A stretch of 64,000 bases of DNA from Blastococcus sp. CCUG 61487 (GTDB lineage: Bacteria > Actinomycetota > Actinomycetes > Mycobacteriales > Geodermatophilaceae): positions 49,210 to 113,209 of the forward strand of contig NZ_LWUA01000113.1 in NCBI RefSeq assembly GCF_005222955.1, in the 5' to 3' direction. The notes below the pieces were generated by a model. That model was not told the origin of the DNA. It saw nothing but the letters and a program-made list of their open reading frames with translations, and did no database searches. Each line of letters starts with the position of its first letter. Within the stretch, counting starts at the first letter, position 1. Positions 32,899-41,888 of this stretch are shown here, piece after piece. Made by a program: the position numbers and the translations under genes.

Positions 32899-35800
32899 TC
32901 AGACGGTGAAGACGCCGTTCGGCTGCTCGGTGAGCTTGCCGCGCTCGACGGCGAGCGCCAGTGCCTTCTCCATCACAGCGGTCACCGTCGCCGAGCGGCG
33001 CTTGTGGCCGAACACCGCCGCGGTCTGGGTGAGCAGCTCGTCGCGGCGCATCCCGGCGGAGGCGCGGCAGAGCGCCACCATCGCGTTGCCGATCTCCTCC
33101 GGCGCCACGTGGTCGATCGCCCGGTCGGTCGAGGACACCTGCCGGCGGAAGCCCTCGTAGGTCTCCGGCCGCACGCCCTCGGGCCACAGGTAGTCGCCGT
33201 CCACGGCCGACGGCGGCAGCAGCGAGAGCAGCATCTGCTTGCGCGCCTCGGACGACCGCGTGAGCCCGAAGGCACCGACGGTCAGCTTGGCCAGCCGGTC
33301 GACGTGGATGGGGCCTTCCGCCTTCACGCCCGCCGTCAGCACCCGGCGCACCACCCGCGCCGCCTTCGACGCCGGCAGCTCGTCGAGCACCGACTTCTCG
33401 CCGGCCTTCTTCGGGATCCACGGCACGAACGCCGTCTCGCCCTCGAGCCCGGCCGGCCCGGACGAGCGCTTGCTCGGCTTCGGCGCCGGCTTCACGGGGG
33501 CGGGGACGGCCACCGACGCGGTCACCGACGAGCGCAGCGCCGCCACGCCCTTGAACGACTCGAGCGCCGCCGTCGGCAGCTGGATCGGCTCGGGGACGGG
33601 CGCCGTGGCAGGCGCGGCGTCGACCGCGGCCACCAGCCGGTCGAGCACCGGCTCCGGGTCGAGCAGCCACGAGGGCAGCCACACCCGCTCCACCACGGGC
33701 CAGCGCAGCAGGTCGCCGAGCACCTCGACCGGCAGCCCGTCGCGGTCGCCGACGGTCCCGCGGCGCGCCCACGCCGGCCCGTCCAGCAGCACCGCGGCCA
33801 CCGGTGTCTCCGGGTCGACGGGTCGACTGATCGACAGGTCGACCCGGAACTCCGACAGGCCGACGTCGGTGCGCACGACCAGCCCGCGGTCCCGCAGTCG
33901 GGCCGCGATCTCCTCGCGGTGCCGGTCGACGGCGGTGACGCGCGCCGGACGCGGCAGCACGTCGGTGCCCCGCTCGGCCATGTCGAGGTAGGCGCGCAGG
34001 TGCTTGATGCCGACCGACGAGGTCTCCTCGGCGCGCAGCTGCTCCGGGTCGAAGGACGAGAAGACGACGACCTGCCGGCGGGCCCGGGTGATCGCCACGT
34101 TGAGCCGCCGCTCGCCCCCGCTGCGGTTCAAAGGCCCGAAGTTGAGCGGCAGCGTGCCGTCGGCGGTGGGGGAGAAGCCGGTGGAGAAGAAGACGACGTC
34201 GCGCTCGTCGCCCTGCACGTTCTCCAGGTTCTTGACGAACAGCCCCTCGCCGTCGGTGCGGTCCAGGGCGGCGGCCAGCCGCTCGTCGTCGGCGTCGCGC
34301 AGCAGCGACTCGATGTAGGAGCGCTGCTGGGCGTTGAAGGTGACCACGCCGATCGAGGGCACCGCCTCGACGCCCTCCCACTTGGGCACCGCGTCGAACC
34401 GCCGCCGGATCTCCGCGACGATCGCCTTCGCCTCGATCGGGTTGGTGCGCAGCAGCCGGCCCGCGCCGGACCGGTGGAAGGTGCCCTGCACCCGCACCAG
34501 CGAGACCCCGCGGCCGTCCGGTTCCGACGACGGCCGGCCGTGCTGGGGCGCGGGGAAGGACGACAGCCGGTTGTCGTAGTACTGGGCGTTGGAGAACGCG
34601 ATCAGCGACTCGTCCTGGCTGCGGTAGTGCCACGACAGCCAGTGCCGCGGCACCCGCGCCTGCACGCACTCGCTGAGGATCGACTCCTCGTCCTCGACCG
34701 CGGTCTCCACCTCGACGACGTCGTCGGAGGCCCCGTCGCCGGACAACGAGGCGGTCGGCTCGAGGAAGGACGTCGGCGGCATCTGCTTGGAGTCGCCGAC
34801 GACGACGGCGGCCTTCGCCCGGCCGAGCGCACCGACGGCGTCGGCGACCCGGATCTGCGAGGCCTCGTCGAACACCACCAGGTCGAACTGCGCCGCGGCG
34901 GCCGGGAAGAAGCGGGCGACCGAGTCCGGCGACACGAGTACGCACGGCATGACCGCGGTGACCAGCTCGCCGTACTGCGCGAGCAGCTGGCGCACGCCGA
35001 GCCCGCGCCGCTGCTTGGCCAGCTCGCGCTGCAGCGCACCCACCTGGCCGGCGCCGGAGGCGGCGTCGAAGGGCCGCTGCGCCAGCACCGAGGCCGGCAG
35101 CGCGTCGGTGAGGTGCTCGCGCACCGCGCGGGAGGCGGCGGTGAACCGGCCGATCGCCGTTTCCTGCGCGCCCTCGTCGAACATGTCCAGCCCGGTGGCG
35201 TCCAGCCGTTCCTGCACCGAGGCCACCGCCAGGCCGCGGTCCAGGGCCCGGGTCGCGTCGTCGGCCGGGATCGCGCCGGTGACCAGCAGCCGCCGGGCGT
35301 CGAACAGCCCGGCGTAGCGCAGCGGCTCGAGGGTGTCGAGGAAGGTGACCCAGCGGCGCAGGGACATGAGCACCGAGCCGTCGGTGCCGCGCTCGGGCCG
35401 GGTCATCGACCAGCGCAGCGTGAAGCCCTCGTCGCCGGCCCACGCGCCCAGCTGCTCGGCGCTGCTGCCGCAGACGGCGAGCAGGGTGGTGACCGAGTCG
35501 TGTAGCCGCGCGACCGCCGCGGGGGCGGTCGGGTCGCCGGGGATGCCGGCGACGATGAGCTTGCGCAGCGCCACGTGGAAGAGCGAGGACCCGTCGACGG
35601 CCTGCCCCGCGCGGCGCAGCCAGGTGACCTGCCGCTCGAGCAGCTCCGGGTCGACGAACGGGTTCCAGCCCTCGGGGGCAGCCAGGCCGGGCAGCGCGTT
35701 GATCCGGGCGGTGATCTGCTGCACCGCCGTCTGCACCCGCCACAGGCTCTCCACCAGCGCGGGGACGTCCTTCGGCTTCACCTTCGCGTCCACCCGCAGG

Positions 35801-38800
35801 TGGGCGGCGAGCTGGTCGCGGACGGCGGTCAGCCGGCGCCGGCGTCCCCACCAGGAGGAGGCCGCCGCGGTCTGCGCCGCCACGTAGATCTCCGGGAGCG
35901 GCAGGCCGAGCGCCCCGGGCGTCACGAGGTCCAGGCCGGGGTGGCGGAAGGCGAGGAACGCCGCGACCTCGCCACGGGCCGCGCCGGTCGCCGCCGTCCA
36001 CCGGCCGGAGAACGTCTCGTCGAGCACGTCGATGCCCACCGGCGGGCCGCTGAGCAGGTGTCCCAGCGCCGCGAAGTCCTCCGGCGTGCGGGCGTGCCGC
36101 AGCACGCCGGCCAGCTCGGGGAAGGCCGCGACCGCGCGGACGGCGTCGTCCACCGCGGTGGCGGCGGCCTGGGCGGCCGGCAGGTCGATCGCGGGGGAGT
36201 CGACGAACGCCCACGGATGGCGCAGCGAGGGCCGAGTCAGGTCGGCGATCTCGGGCAGGAGGGCGAGGGCCCGCCGCACCGCGGTGAGCACCTCGGCGGG
36301 GGCGTTGGCGACGAAGGGCAGCGGGATCGGCAGCGGCTCGACGTCGGTGCCGGCGGCGAGCTCGGCCGTGCGAGCCGAGTACAGCGAGAGCCCGGCGGCG
36401 TTCTCGCTGTGCAGCCGCTCGGCGTACCGGGCCAGCAGCCGGCGGGCCGAGCGCAGGTTCTCCGAGTCGGCGGCCAACCCCTGCTCGTCGACCGCGACGG
36501 CGTGCTCCAGGGCCAGCCGGATCTGCGCCCGCACCATCGAGGCGCGGCTGCCCTTGTCGTGCAGGTCGAGCGCGAACATCCCCATGCCGACGGCGTCGAG
36601 ACGCCGCGAGACGACGTCGAGGGCGGCCCGCTTCTCGGCGACGAACAGCACCCGCTTGCCCTCGGCGACGGCGCGGGTGAGCAGGTTGGTGATCGTCTGC
36701 GACTTGCCGGTGCCCGGTGGGCCCTCGAGCACGAAGGTGCGCCCGGCATCGGCCTCCGCGATCGCCCGCAGCTGCGAGGCGTCGGCGGCCGCGGGGAGCG
36801 TCGCGGCGAGATCGTCGAGGTCGACGAACTCCCCGGTGCCGGGGACCGGGTCGGTGAACGGCTCGGTCGGCTGGTGGACCAGGTGGGACACCAGCGGGTT
36901 CTCGGCGAAGTCGGCCCAGTGCTCGTCGAGGTCCTTCCACAGCCGGTACTTCGCGAACTGCAGGATCGCGAGGTCGGCGGTCGCCTCGATGCGGAAGGGC
37001 AGCCCGTGGCCGACCAGCGCGACCCGCATCGCCTCGAGCGCCGCCTCGACGTCGATGCTGCCGTCGGCGGTCTCGGTCAGCGTCGGGACGACGAGGCCGT
37101 GCAGCTGGCGCAGCTTCTCCAGCAGGCAGTAGTTGGGGGTGCTGCTGCCGGACTCGTCCAGCGCCAGCCGGTAGGAGCCGGCGCGGCTCAGCGGGGTCAG
37201 CGTGACCGGGACGAGCACCAGCGGCGAGCGCAGCGGCCGGCCGTCGAGCTCCCACACCAGCGAGCCGAGCGCCAAGTACAGGTTGTTGGCGCCGGTCTCC
37301 TCGAGCACCGTCTTCGCCCGGTAGGCGAGGTTGCGCAGCCGGGGCAGGTAGCCGCCGGTGGTGACGTCGGCGTGCACCTCGCGACGGTCGACGAGCAGAT
37401 CGGCGAGCTGCGCCTCGGGGAGGTCCGCCGCGCTGGTCAGGCCGCGCTCTGTCTGGACGGCGGCGAGCTGGTCGCCGGGCAGCAGGGTGATCGGGGTGCC
37501 GTCGTGGACGAAGCGCTCCAGCACCGGCAGCGAGGCGTCGGGCACGTGCAGCGTCAGGCCGGTGCGGTCGGTGAAGTTGATCAGCCGGTTGCGCAGGCTG
37601 AGGTCGAGCAGGGCGTTCTTCCACTGCTGCACCCGGGCGGGCGCCTCGGGCCGCGGCGACGTCGTCGTCACCTCGATCGGGGCCGGTGCGCTGTGCACCG
37701 CCGCGCGGTACTCGACCACCTGGAGCACGCCCTGCTCGTCGCGGGCCCGCGCCGGCAGCGGCACGATCCCGTCGCGGCGGGCGCGGTGCACGTCGGTGAC
37801 GCCGATGATCCGGTCCAGCTCGCCGGTGAGCCAGCCGCTGTAGGCGGGCTGGTGCAGGTCGGCGCCGGCGTCGCCCATGCTCGTGAGCAGGGTGGTCTCC
37901 ACCAGCCGGATCAGCCCGAGGTCGACCAGGTTGACCAGGCCGGCGGCGTCGGTGGTGGCGGCGGACTCGGCGCTGCGCTCCTCGCGCCAGTAGCCGAGGA
38001 ACGCGTGTGCGTCCCCGCCGCGCTCGCCACCGGCCAGCCAGAGCAGCGGGCGGATACCCGCCTGCTCCAGGGCCGCGGCCATGAGGACGACGGTGTCCAG
38101 CGGCGTGCCCACCCGCCAGGTCAGGACGTCGCCCGGCGTGCGCACCTGCTGCCCGAGGTCCGACCAGCTGACCGGTGGCTCGCTGTAGCGGAGGCCGCGA
38201 CCGCGCAGCGTCTCGGCGATCGCGGCGACCACCTCGTCGACGCGCTCGGCGGTGGCGGCGTACCCGACGAGAGCGCCGCTGCCGGTGGTCCGCTCCAGGT
38301 GGTCGGCGGCCTCGGAGACCAGGGCGGTGACCGCCGGGTGGTTGGGCATGACGTGCGCGGCGAGCATCTCCAGCGCCAGCGGCAGGGGAGAGGCCAGCCA
38401 CTGGTTGGCGGCCAGCACCTGCACGGGGCGGCTCTCCTCGCCGAGGAGCTCGTCGCCGTCCTCGGTGAGCACCTCGACATCGATGACGCCGGGGCGCTGC
38501 TCCTCGACCTGCAGCATCGCGGCGGGGTCCATGACCAGGCCGACGTCGGTGAGCACCGTGCTGCGACCGGCCTCGAGGTCGGCCACCAGCTCGACCGGGC
38601 GGGCGATCGGGCCCTCGGCGTCGCGGACCGACAGCCGGACCGTCGCGCCCCGCACGGTGCGGTCGGAGACCAGCGCCAGGCGGGGGACGACGGGGATGCC
38701 GTTGTGCGCCAGGGCGTAGCTGAGCACCGGGGTGGACGTGATCTCGATGGAGACCGCCGCCGTCCGCGGCGCCACGGCGTCGCGGAGGTCGAGATGGGCA

Positions 38801-38811
38801 GTGCTCTCCAT
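32899..38811 (-). CDS. DUF4011 / SF1 helicase / Vsr-like nuclease / DUF3320 protein (Hhe-like)
   Basis: A 1970-residue protein. After about 400 unassigned residues comes a DUF4011 block (V-Q-Q-W-K-N-A-L-L-D-L-S-L-R-N-R-L-I-N-F), then an SF1 helicase core: Walker A G-P-P-G-T-G-K-S near residue 700 and Walker B V-F-D-E-A-S-Q-I near 1310, with G-D-S-K-Q-M-P-P and the C-terminal motif V-A-I-T-R-A-R-R. A Vsr/MTES_1575-like nuclease follows at about 1640-1750 (R-H-R-E-E-I-A-A-R-L ... F-R-V-D-L-S-I), and DUF3320 ends the protein. This architecture matches the single-gene Hhe antiphage system as I recall it; activity here is untested. ATG 38811 is preceded by TAGACA and AGGTGG. Confidence 0.85.
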   Translation of the reverse strand: MESTAHLDLRDAVAPRTAAVSIEITSTPVLSYALAHNGIPVVPRLALVSDRTVRGATVRLSVRDAEGPIARPVELVADLEAGRSTVLTDVGLVMDPAAMLQVEEQRPGVIDVEVLTEDGDELLGEESRPVQVLAANQWLASPLPLALEMLAAHVMPNHPAVTALVSEAADHLERTTGSGALVGYAATAERVDEVVAAIAETLRGRGLRYSEPPVSWSDLGQQVRTPGDVLTWRVGTPLDTVVLMAAALEQAGIRPLLWLAGGERGGDAHAFLGYWREERSAESAATTDAAGLVNLVDLGLIRLVETTLLTSMGDAGADLHQPAYSGWLTGELDRIIGVTDVHRARRDGIVPLPARARDEQGVLQVVEYRAAVHSAPAPIEVTTTSPRPEAPARVQQWKNALLDLSLRNRLINFTDRTGLTLHVPDASLPVLERFVHDGTPITLLPGDQLAAVQTERGLTSAADLPEAQLADLLVDRREVHADVTTGGYLPRLRNLAYRAKTVLEETGANNLYLALGSLVWELDGRPLRSPLVLVPVTLTPLSRAGSYRLALDESGSSTPNYCLLEKLRQLHGLVVPTLTETADGSIDVEAALEAMRVALVGHGLPFRIEATADLAILQFAKYRLWKDLDEHWADFAENPLVSHLVHQPTEPFTDPVPGTGEFVDLDDLAATLPAAADASQLRAIAEADAGRTFVLEGPPGTGKSQTITNLLTRAVAEGKRVLFVAEKRAALDVVSRRLDAVGMGMFALDLHDKGSRASMVRAQIRLALEHAVAVDEQGLAADSENLRSARRLLARYAERLHSENAAGLSLYSARTAELAAGTDVEPLPIPLPFVANAPAEVLTAVRRALALLPEIADLTRPSLRHPWAFVDSPAIDLPAAQAAATAVDDAVRAVAAFPELAGVLRHARTPEDFAALGHLLSGPPVGIDVLDETFSGRWTAATGAARGEVAAFLAFRHPGLDLVTPGALGLPLPEIYVAAQTAAASSWWGRRRRLTAVRDQLAAHLRVDAKVKPKDVPALVESLWRVQTAVQQITARINALPGLAAPEGWNPFVDPELLERQVTWLRRAGQAVDGSSLFHVALRKLIVAGIPGDPTAPAAVARLHDSVTTLLAVCGSSAEQLGAWAGDEGFTLRWSMTRPERGTDGSVLMSLRRWVTFLDTLEPLRYAGLFDARRLLVTGAIPADDATRALDRGLAVASVQERLDATGLDMFDEGAQETAIGRFTAASRAVREHLTDALPASVLAQRPFDAASGAGQVGALQRELAKQRRGLGVRQLLAQYGELVTAVMPCVLVSPDSVARFFPAAAAQFDLVVFDEASQIRVADAVGALGRAKAAVVVGDSKQMPPTSFLEPTASLSGDGASDDVVEVETAVEDEESILSECVQARVPRHWLSWHYRSQDESLIAFSNAQYYDNRLSSFPAPQHGRPSSEPDGRGVSLVRVQGTFHRSGAGRLLRTNPIEAKAIVAEIRRRFDAVPKWEGVEAVPSIGVVTFNAQQRSYIESLLRDADDERLAAALDRTDGEGLFVKNLENVQGDERDVVFFSTGFSPTADGTLPLNFGPLNRSGGERRLNVAITRARRQVVVFSSFDPEQLRAEETSSVGIKHLRAYLDMAERGTDVLPRPARVTAVDRHREEIAARLRDRGLVVRTDVGLSEFRVDLSISRPVDPETPVAAVLLDGPAWARRGTVGDRDGLPVEVLGDLLRWPVVERVWLPSWLLDPEPVLDRLVAAVDAAPATAPVPEPIQLPTAALESFKGVAALRSSVTASVAVPAPVKPAPKPSKRSSGPAGLEGETAFVPWIPKKAGEKSVLDELPASKAARVVRRVLTAGVKAEGPIHVDRLAKLTVGAFGLTRSSEARKQMLLSLLPPSAVDGDYLWPEGVRPETYEGFRRQVSSTDRAIDHVAPEEIGNAMVALCRASAGMRRDELLTQTAAVFGHKRRSATVTAVMEKALALAVERGKLTEQPNGVFTV

Positions 38812-39037
38812 GCCACCTGTCTACCGGGTGAAGGGGAACGTGCCGTTGATGCTCCCCGACACGTGGGACGCGTGTGGCATGTGCGCCGGGAGGCGGTGAG
38901 GGATCACAGGACGGCAGCCGCAGAACGGTCAGGAGCGGCGGGGGGACTGCCGAATCGCGCGAGCCGGGCGGCGGTTCCGGTCGGCCGGGGTCGAGTGGGA
39001 CCATGTGGTCTCGCTCGTCGATCCCAGCGGAGGTGGC

Positions 39038-39520
39038 ATGGCGCACTCGCCCGAGCTCCGGGTCTCCGACCGCGAGCGCGCGGCCGCTGCGGAACGGCTG
39101 CGGGTGGCGCACGACGAGGGGCGCCTCGACCTGCTGGAGTACGACCGGCGGCTGGCGGACGCCTTCGCAGCGGTCACCTACGGCGACCTCGACCGGCTCT
39201 TCACCGATCTGCCTCGGACGACGGAGCTCTCGGTGCTGTCGGCGCCGTCCGTGCCCGCCTATTCGGTGGCGGGGGCGGCGGCCGTGGCGCGGTCGGCCGG
39301 CTCCACGGTGGCCCGCCGCCCGGCCGGCCTGCCGCTGCCGCTGAAGATCCTCTGGACCATCTGGGGCAGCGTCGTCGCGCTCAACCTGACGATCTGGCTG
39401 CTGGTCAGCCTCGGCGTGTCCGAGCCGGTGCACTTCTGGCCGATGTGGCTGGCCGTGCCCGGGGTGCTGCTCGGCATCGGCACCGCGATCACCCTGCGCG
39501 TCCGCACCAACGCCCGCTGA
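39038..39520 (+). CDS. DUF1707 (SHOCT-like) membrane protein
   Basis: A 160-residue protein. The N-terminal DUF1707 domain (residues about 5-60) has the typical L-R-V-S-D-R-E-R-A-A-A-A-E-R-L and G-R-L-D-L-L-E-Y-D-R-R-L, a short helical module related to SHOCT that is thought to mediate oligomerisation or membrane targeting. Two hydrophobic segments (about 104-122 and 132-150) form a C-terminal membrane hairpin. The ATG at 39038 has GGAGG 4 nt upstream, better than the in-frame start at 39005. Single gene; role unknown. Confidence 0.82.
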   Translation: MAHSPELRVSDRERAAAAERLRVAHDEGRLDLLEYDRRLADAFAAVTYGDLDRLFTDLPRTTELSVLSAPSVPAYSVAGAAAVARSAGSTVARRPAGLPLPLKILWTIWGSVVALNLTIWLLVSLGVSEPVHFWPMWLAVPGVLLGIGTAITLRVRTNAR

Positions 39521-39572
39521 GCCGCCTCGTCGTAGTTCCTGGCCGAAGCCGCGTCAAGGGTTGCTCGACACC

Positions 39573-39581
39573 TGTGGACAA
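39573..39581 (-). promoter_or_regulatory. Isolated DnaA-box match upstream of second HNH gene
   Basis: TGTGGACAA, the complement of TTGTCCACA, lies 57 bp before the HNH start. With the flanking CC it equals the 11-mer at 9181-9191. Confidence 0.35.
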
Positions 39582-39632
39582 GCGTCTGACCTGGGGATTC
39601 ATCTGGTGCGGGCTGCCGCGTGGCGGTAGTAT

Positions 39633-39648
39633 TCGTACATGTGTTCGA
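39633..39648 (+). promoter_or_regulatory. SOS (LexA)-like box over the start codon, with -10 TAGTAT at 39627-39632
   Basis: TCGTACATGTGTTCGA matches TCGAAC-N4-GTTCGA at 11 of 12 fixed positions. The ATG is bases 7-9 of the box, and the -10 hexamer abuts it directly, leaving 6 nt to the start codon. Confidence 0.7.
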
Positions 39649-40883
39649 CCGAGTGTGTGACGCCGCTGGAGTGCCTGACCGGTGCCCTGCGGGCGCTGTC
39701 CGGTGAGGACCTGAAGCCGCTGTTCGGTCCGGCGGTGCTGGAGCGGGCGAACGCGCTGCTGCGGGCCCGGAACGTGCTGGAGGCCGACCTGGCCCGCACC
39801 GTGCGGGAGGGGGAGCTGACCCAGGCCCCGGAGCACGACGGCAAGGCGTCGATGGCCTCGTGGCTGCGCGGCCACCACCGGCTGCCCCAGGGCGCGGCGA
39901 GTCAGCTGGTGCGCACCGGCCGGGCGCTGGAGGCGCTGCCGGTGCTGGCCGCGGCGGCCGCCGCCGGTGCGGTGAGCGGCGAGGCGGTGGCGGCGATCGC
40001 GCCGGTGGTGTCGGCGGAGAACCTGGCCGCCGCCCGAGCCCAGGGCGTGGACCTCGCCGCGGTCGACGAGGCGCTGACCCAGGTCGCCGCCGGCCGGCCG
40101 CACGCCGAGCTGCGGCAGGTCGTCGGGCACTACCTGGCCCGGCTGGACCCCGACGGCCCCGAACCCGACCCCACCGAGCAGCGGTCACTCACCATCAGCC
40201 GCGACGCCAAGGGCATGGTCATCGGCCGGTTCGTCCTCGACGCGATCGGCGGGGAGAAGATGCAGGCCGCGATCGAATCGATCCTGCAGGCCGCCCGCCC
40301 CGCAGGCGACCTGCGCACCCGCGCCCAGCAGGCCGGCGACGCGCTGGTCCAACTGGCCGACAACGCGCTCGCCGCCGGCACCCTGCCGACCCTGCGCGGG
40401 CACAAGCCCCACGTCGTGGTCACCATCGACCTCGCCGACCTGATGGACCCACACTCGGGTGCGGGCGCCGGGCGCACCGGGTTCGGCGGCATCATCTCCG
40501 CCGCCCAGGCCCGCTGGCTCGCCTGTGACGGCAACATCACCCGCATCGTCATCGGCCCCGAAGGCCAGCCGCTGGACGTCGGCCGCAGCAAGCGGCTGTT
40601 CCCACCCCACCTGCGCCGCGCCATCGAGATCCGCGACCAGCACTGCGTCTTCGCCGGCTGCGACGCCCCCTCCCACTGGTGCGACATCCACCACCTCGTG
40701 CACTGGGCAGACGGCGGCGACACTTCCGAAGAGAACGCCGGCCTGCTGTGCGAACGCCACCACACCAAGGTCCACCACGGCTTCCAGATAGTCCGGGACG
40801 ACGCCGGGCGATGGCACACCTACCGCCCCGACGGCACCGAGATCCTCCTCGGCATCCCCGAACCGTTCTTCATCCACGCCTGA
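39639..40883 (+). CDS. DUF222 / HNH endonuclease (13E12 family), second copy
   Basis: A 414-residue compact 13E12-type protein: a DUF222 helical region (about 30-260) and an HNH domain at about 325-385, with C-V-F-A-G-C, W-C-D-I-H-H-L-V-H-W-A-D-G-G and N-A-G-L-L-C-E-R-H-H-T-K-V-H-H. It lacks the Ala/Glu-rich insert of the copy at 6718-8610, which is only distantly similar, so the two are not a recent duplication. Like that copy it has an SOS-like box over the ATG and a -10 element immediately before it, pointing to leaderless, damage-controlled expression. The nuclease target is unknown. Confidence 0.92.
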   Translation: MCSTECVTPLECLTGALRALSGEDLKPLFGPAVLERANALLRARNVLEADLARTVREGELTQAPEHDGKASMASWLRGHHRLPQGAASQLVRTGRALEALPVLAAAAAAGAVSGEAVAAIAPVVSAENLAAARAQGVDLAAVDEALTQVAAGRPHAELRQVVGHYLARLDPDGPEPDPTEQRSLTISRDAKGMVIGRFVLDAIGGEKMQAAIESILQAARPAGDLRTRAQQAGDALVQLADNALAAGTLPTLRGHKPHVVVTIDLADLMDPHSGAGAGRTGFGGIISAAQARWLACDGNITRIVIGPEGQPLDVGRSKRLFPPHLRRAIEIRDQHCVFAGCDAPSHWCDIHHLVHWADGGDTSEENAGLLCERHHTKVHHGFQIVRDDAGRWHTYRPDGTEILLGIPEPFFIHA

Positions 40884-40991
40884 CGAACCTCTCCCACCCG
40901 AGCCACCCGGCAGGCCCGCACGGAACACCCGCGCGGGCCCGCCGGGCTGCCCGCTGCCGGGGCCCGGTGGAGCATCGACCAGGCGGACCGG

Positions 40992-40998
40992 TACGAAT
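40992..40998 (+). promoter_or_regulatory. -10 element TACGAAT of a leaderless promoter
   Basis: TACGAAT ends 5 nt before the GTG at 41004, with no Shine-Dalgarno between. Confidence 0.45.
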
Positions 40999-41003
40999 GG
41001 GCC

Positions 41004-41798
41004 GTGAGCGAGCAGCAGCGGTACGAGTCGGGCCTGGTCGTCGAGGACCGGGGGCACGTGCGGGTCCTGACCCTGGACCGGCCCGAGCGGCGGAACGCCC
41101 TCTCCACCGAACTGCAGGCCGACCTGGTCGAACAGCTCCTCGACGCCGCCGGGGGCGGCACCGTGCGGGCCATCGTGCTCACCGGGAACGGCCCGGCCTT
41201 CTGCGCCGGATTCGACCTCAAGGAGATCCGGGAGCAGGACGCGCGGGGCGAGCGGTTCCGCCCACCGATGAACCGCCCCGGCCGGTCGGTGTTCGAGGTC
41301 GTCACCGAGACGCCCGTGCCGATCGTCGCCGCACTGCAGGGCCATGCCGTGGCCGGTGGGTTCGAGCTCGCGCTGGCCTGCGACATCCGCATCGCCGCAC
41401 CGGGGATCAAGCTCGGGCTGCCGGAGGCCACGATCGGGATGGGCGCCAACTTCGGCTCCGTCGTCCTGCCCAAGCGCATCCCCATGGGCATCGCCATGGA
41501 GATGCTGCTGACCGGCGAGTACGTCACGAGCGAGGTCGGCGAGCGCTGGGGACTGGTCAACCGGCTCGTGCCGGCCGAGGAGGTCCTGCCCGTCGCGCTG
41601 GGGCTGGCCGAGACGATCGCCGGCAACGCCCCCATCAGCGTGCGGCGCATGAAGGAGACCGCGGTCAAGGGAGTGGAGCTGCCGCTGTGGCAGGCGCTGC
41701 GCCTCGACGTCGGCCCCAACCCGTACCTCAGCGAGGACCGCGCCGAGGGCATCGCGGCCTACCTGGAGAAACGCCGTCCGGAGTGGCGCGGACGCTGA
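41004..41798 (+). CDS. Enoyl-CoA hydratase/isomerase (crotonase family)
   Basis: A 264-residue crotonase-fold enzyme acting on enoyl-CoA or related acyl-CoA thioesters. The oxyanion-hole segments are clear: A-F-C-A-G-F-D-L-K-E and G-H-A-V-A-G-G-F-E-L-A-L-A-C-D. The second active-site region reads L-G-L-P-E-A-T-I-G-M-G-A-N-F-G-S, retaining one of the two glutamates of classic hydratases (the Glu in L-P-E-A) while the position of the second is not evident, so the exact reaction is uncertain. The GTG start follows a -10 by 5-6 nt (leaderless). No beta-oxidation partner genes adjoin. Confidence 0.88.
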   Translation: MSEQQRYESGLVVEDRGHVRVLTLDRPERRNALSTELQADLVEQLLDAAGGGTVRAIVLTGNGPAFCAGFDLKEIREQDARGERFRPPMNRPGRSVFEVVTETPVPIVAALQGHAVAGGFELALACDIRIAAPGIKLGLPEATIGMGANFGSVVLPKRIPMGIAMEMLLTGEYVTSEVGERWGLVNRLVPAEEVLPVALGLAETIAGNAPISVRRMKETAVKGVELPLWQALRLDVGPNPYLSEDRAEGIAAYLEKRRPEWRGR

Positions 41799-41835
41799 AG
41801 TCGCGCAGGTGCTGGTCAGGACCGCTCGGTTCCCC

Positions 41836-41841
41836 TAGGTT
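41836..41841 (+). promoter_or_regulatory. -10 element TAGGTT
   Basis: TAGGTT lies 47 nt before the ATG at 41889, leaving a short leader with GGAAGC as a weak ribosome site. Confidence 0.4.
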
Positions 41842-41888
41842 CCGCCCGGGCCGGAGTAACCGGCCGACCACTCACAGGAAGCGGGCGC

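Noticed and set aside
32738..39433. A 2231-residue open frame on the minus strand, overlapping the helicase gene, and several other frames of 500-1400 residues
   Set aside because: They are Arg/Ala/Gly/Pro-rich translations in the wrong frame of a G+C-rich gene; only the 32899-38811 frame has recognisable domains.
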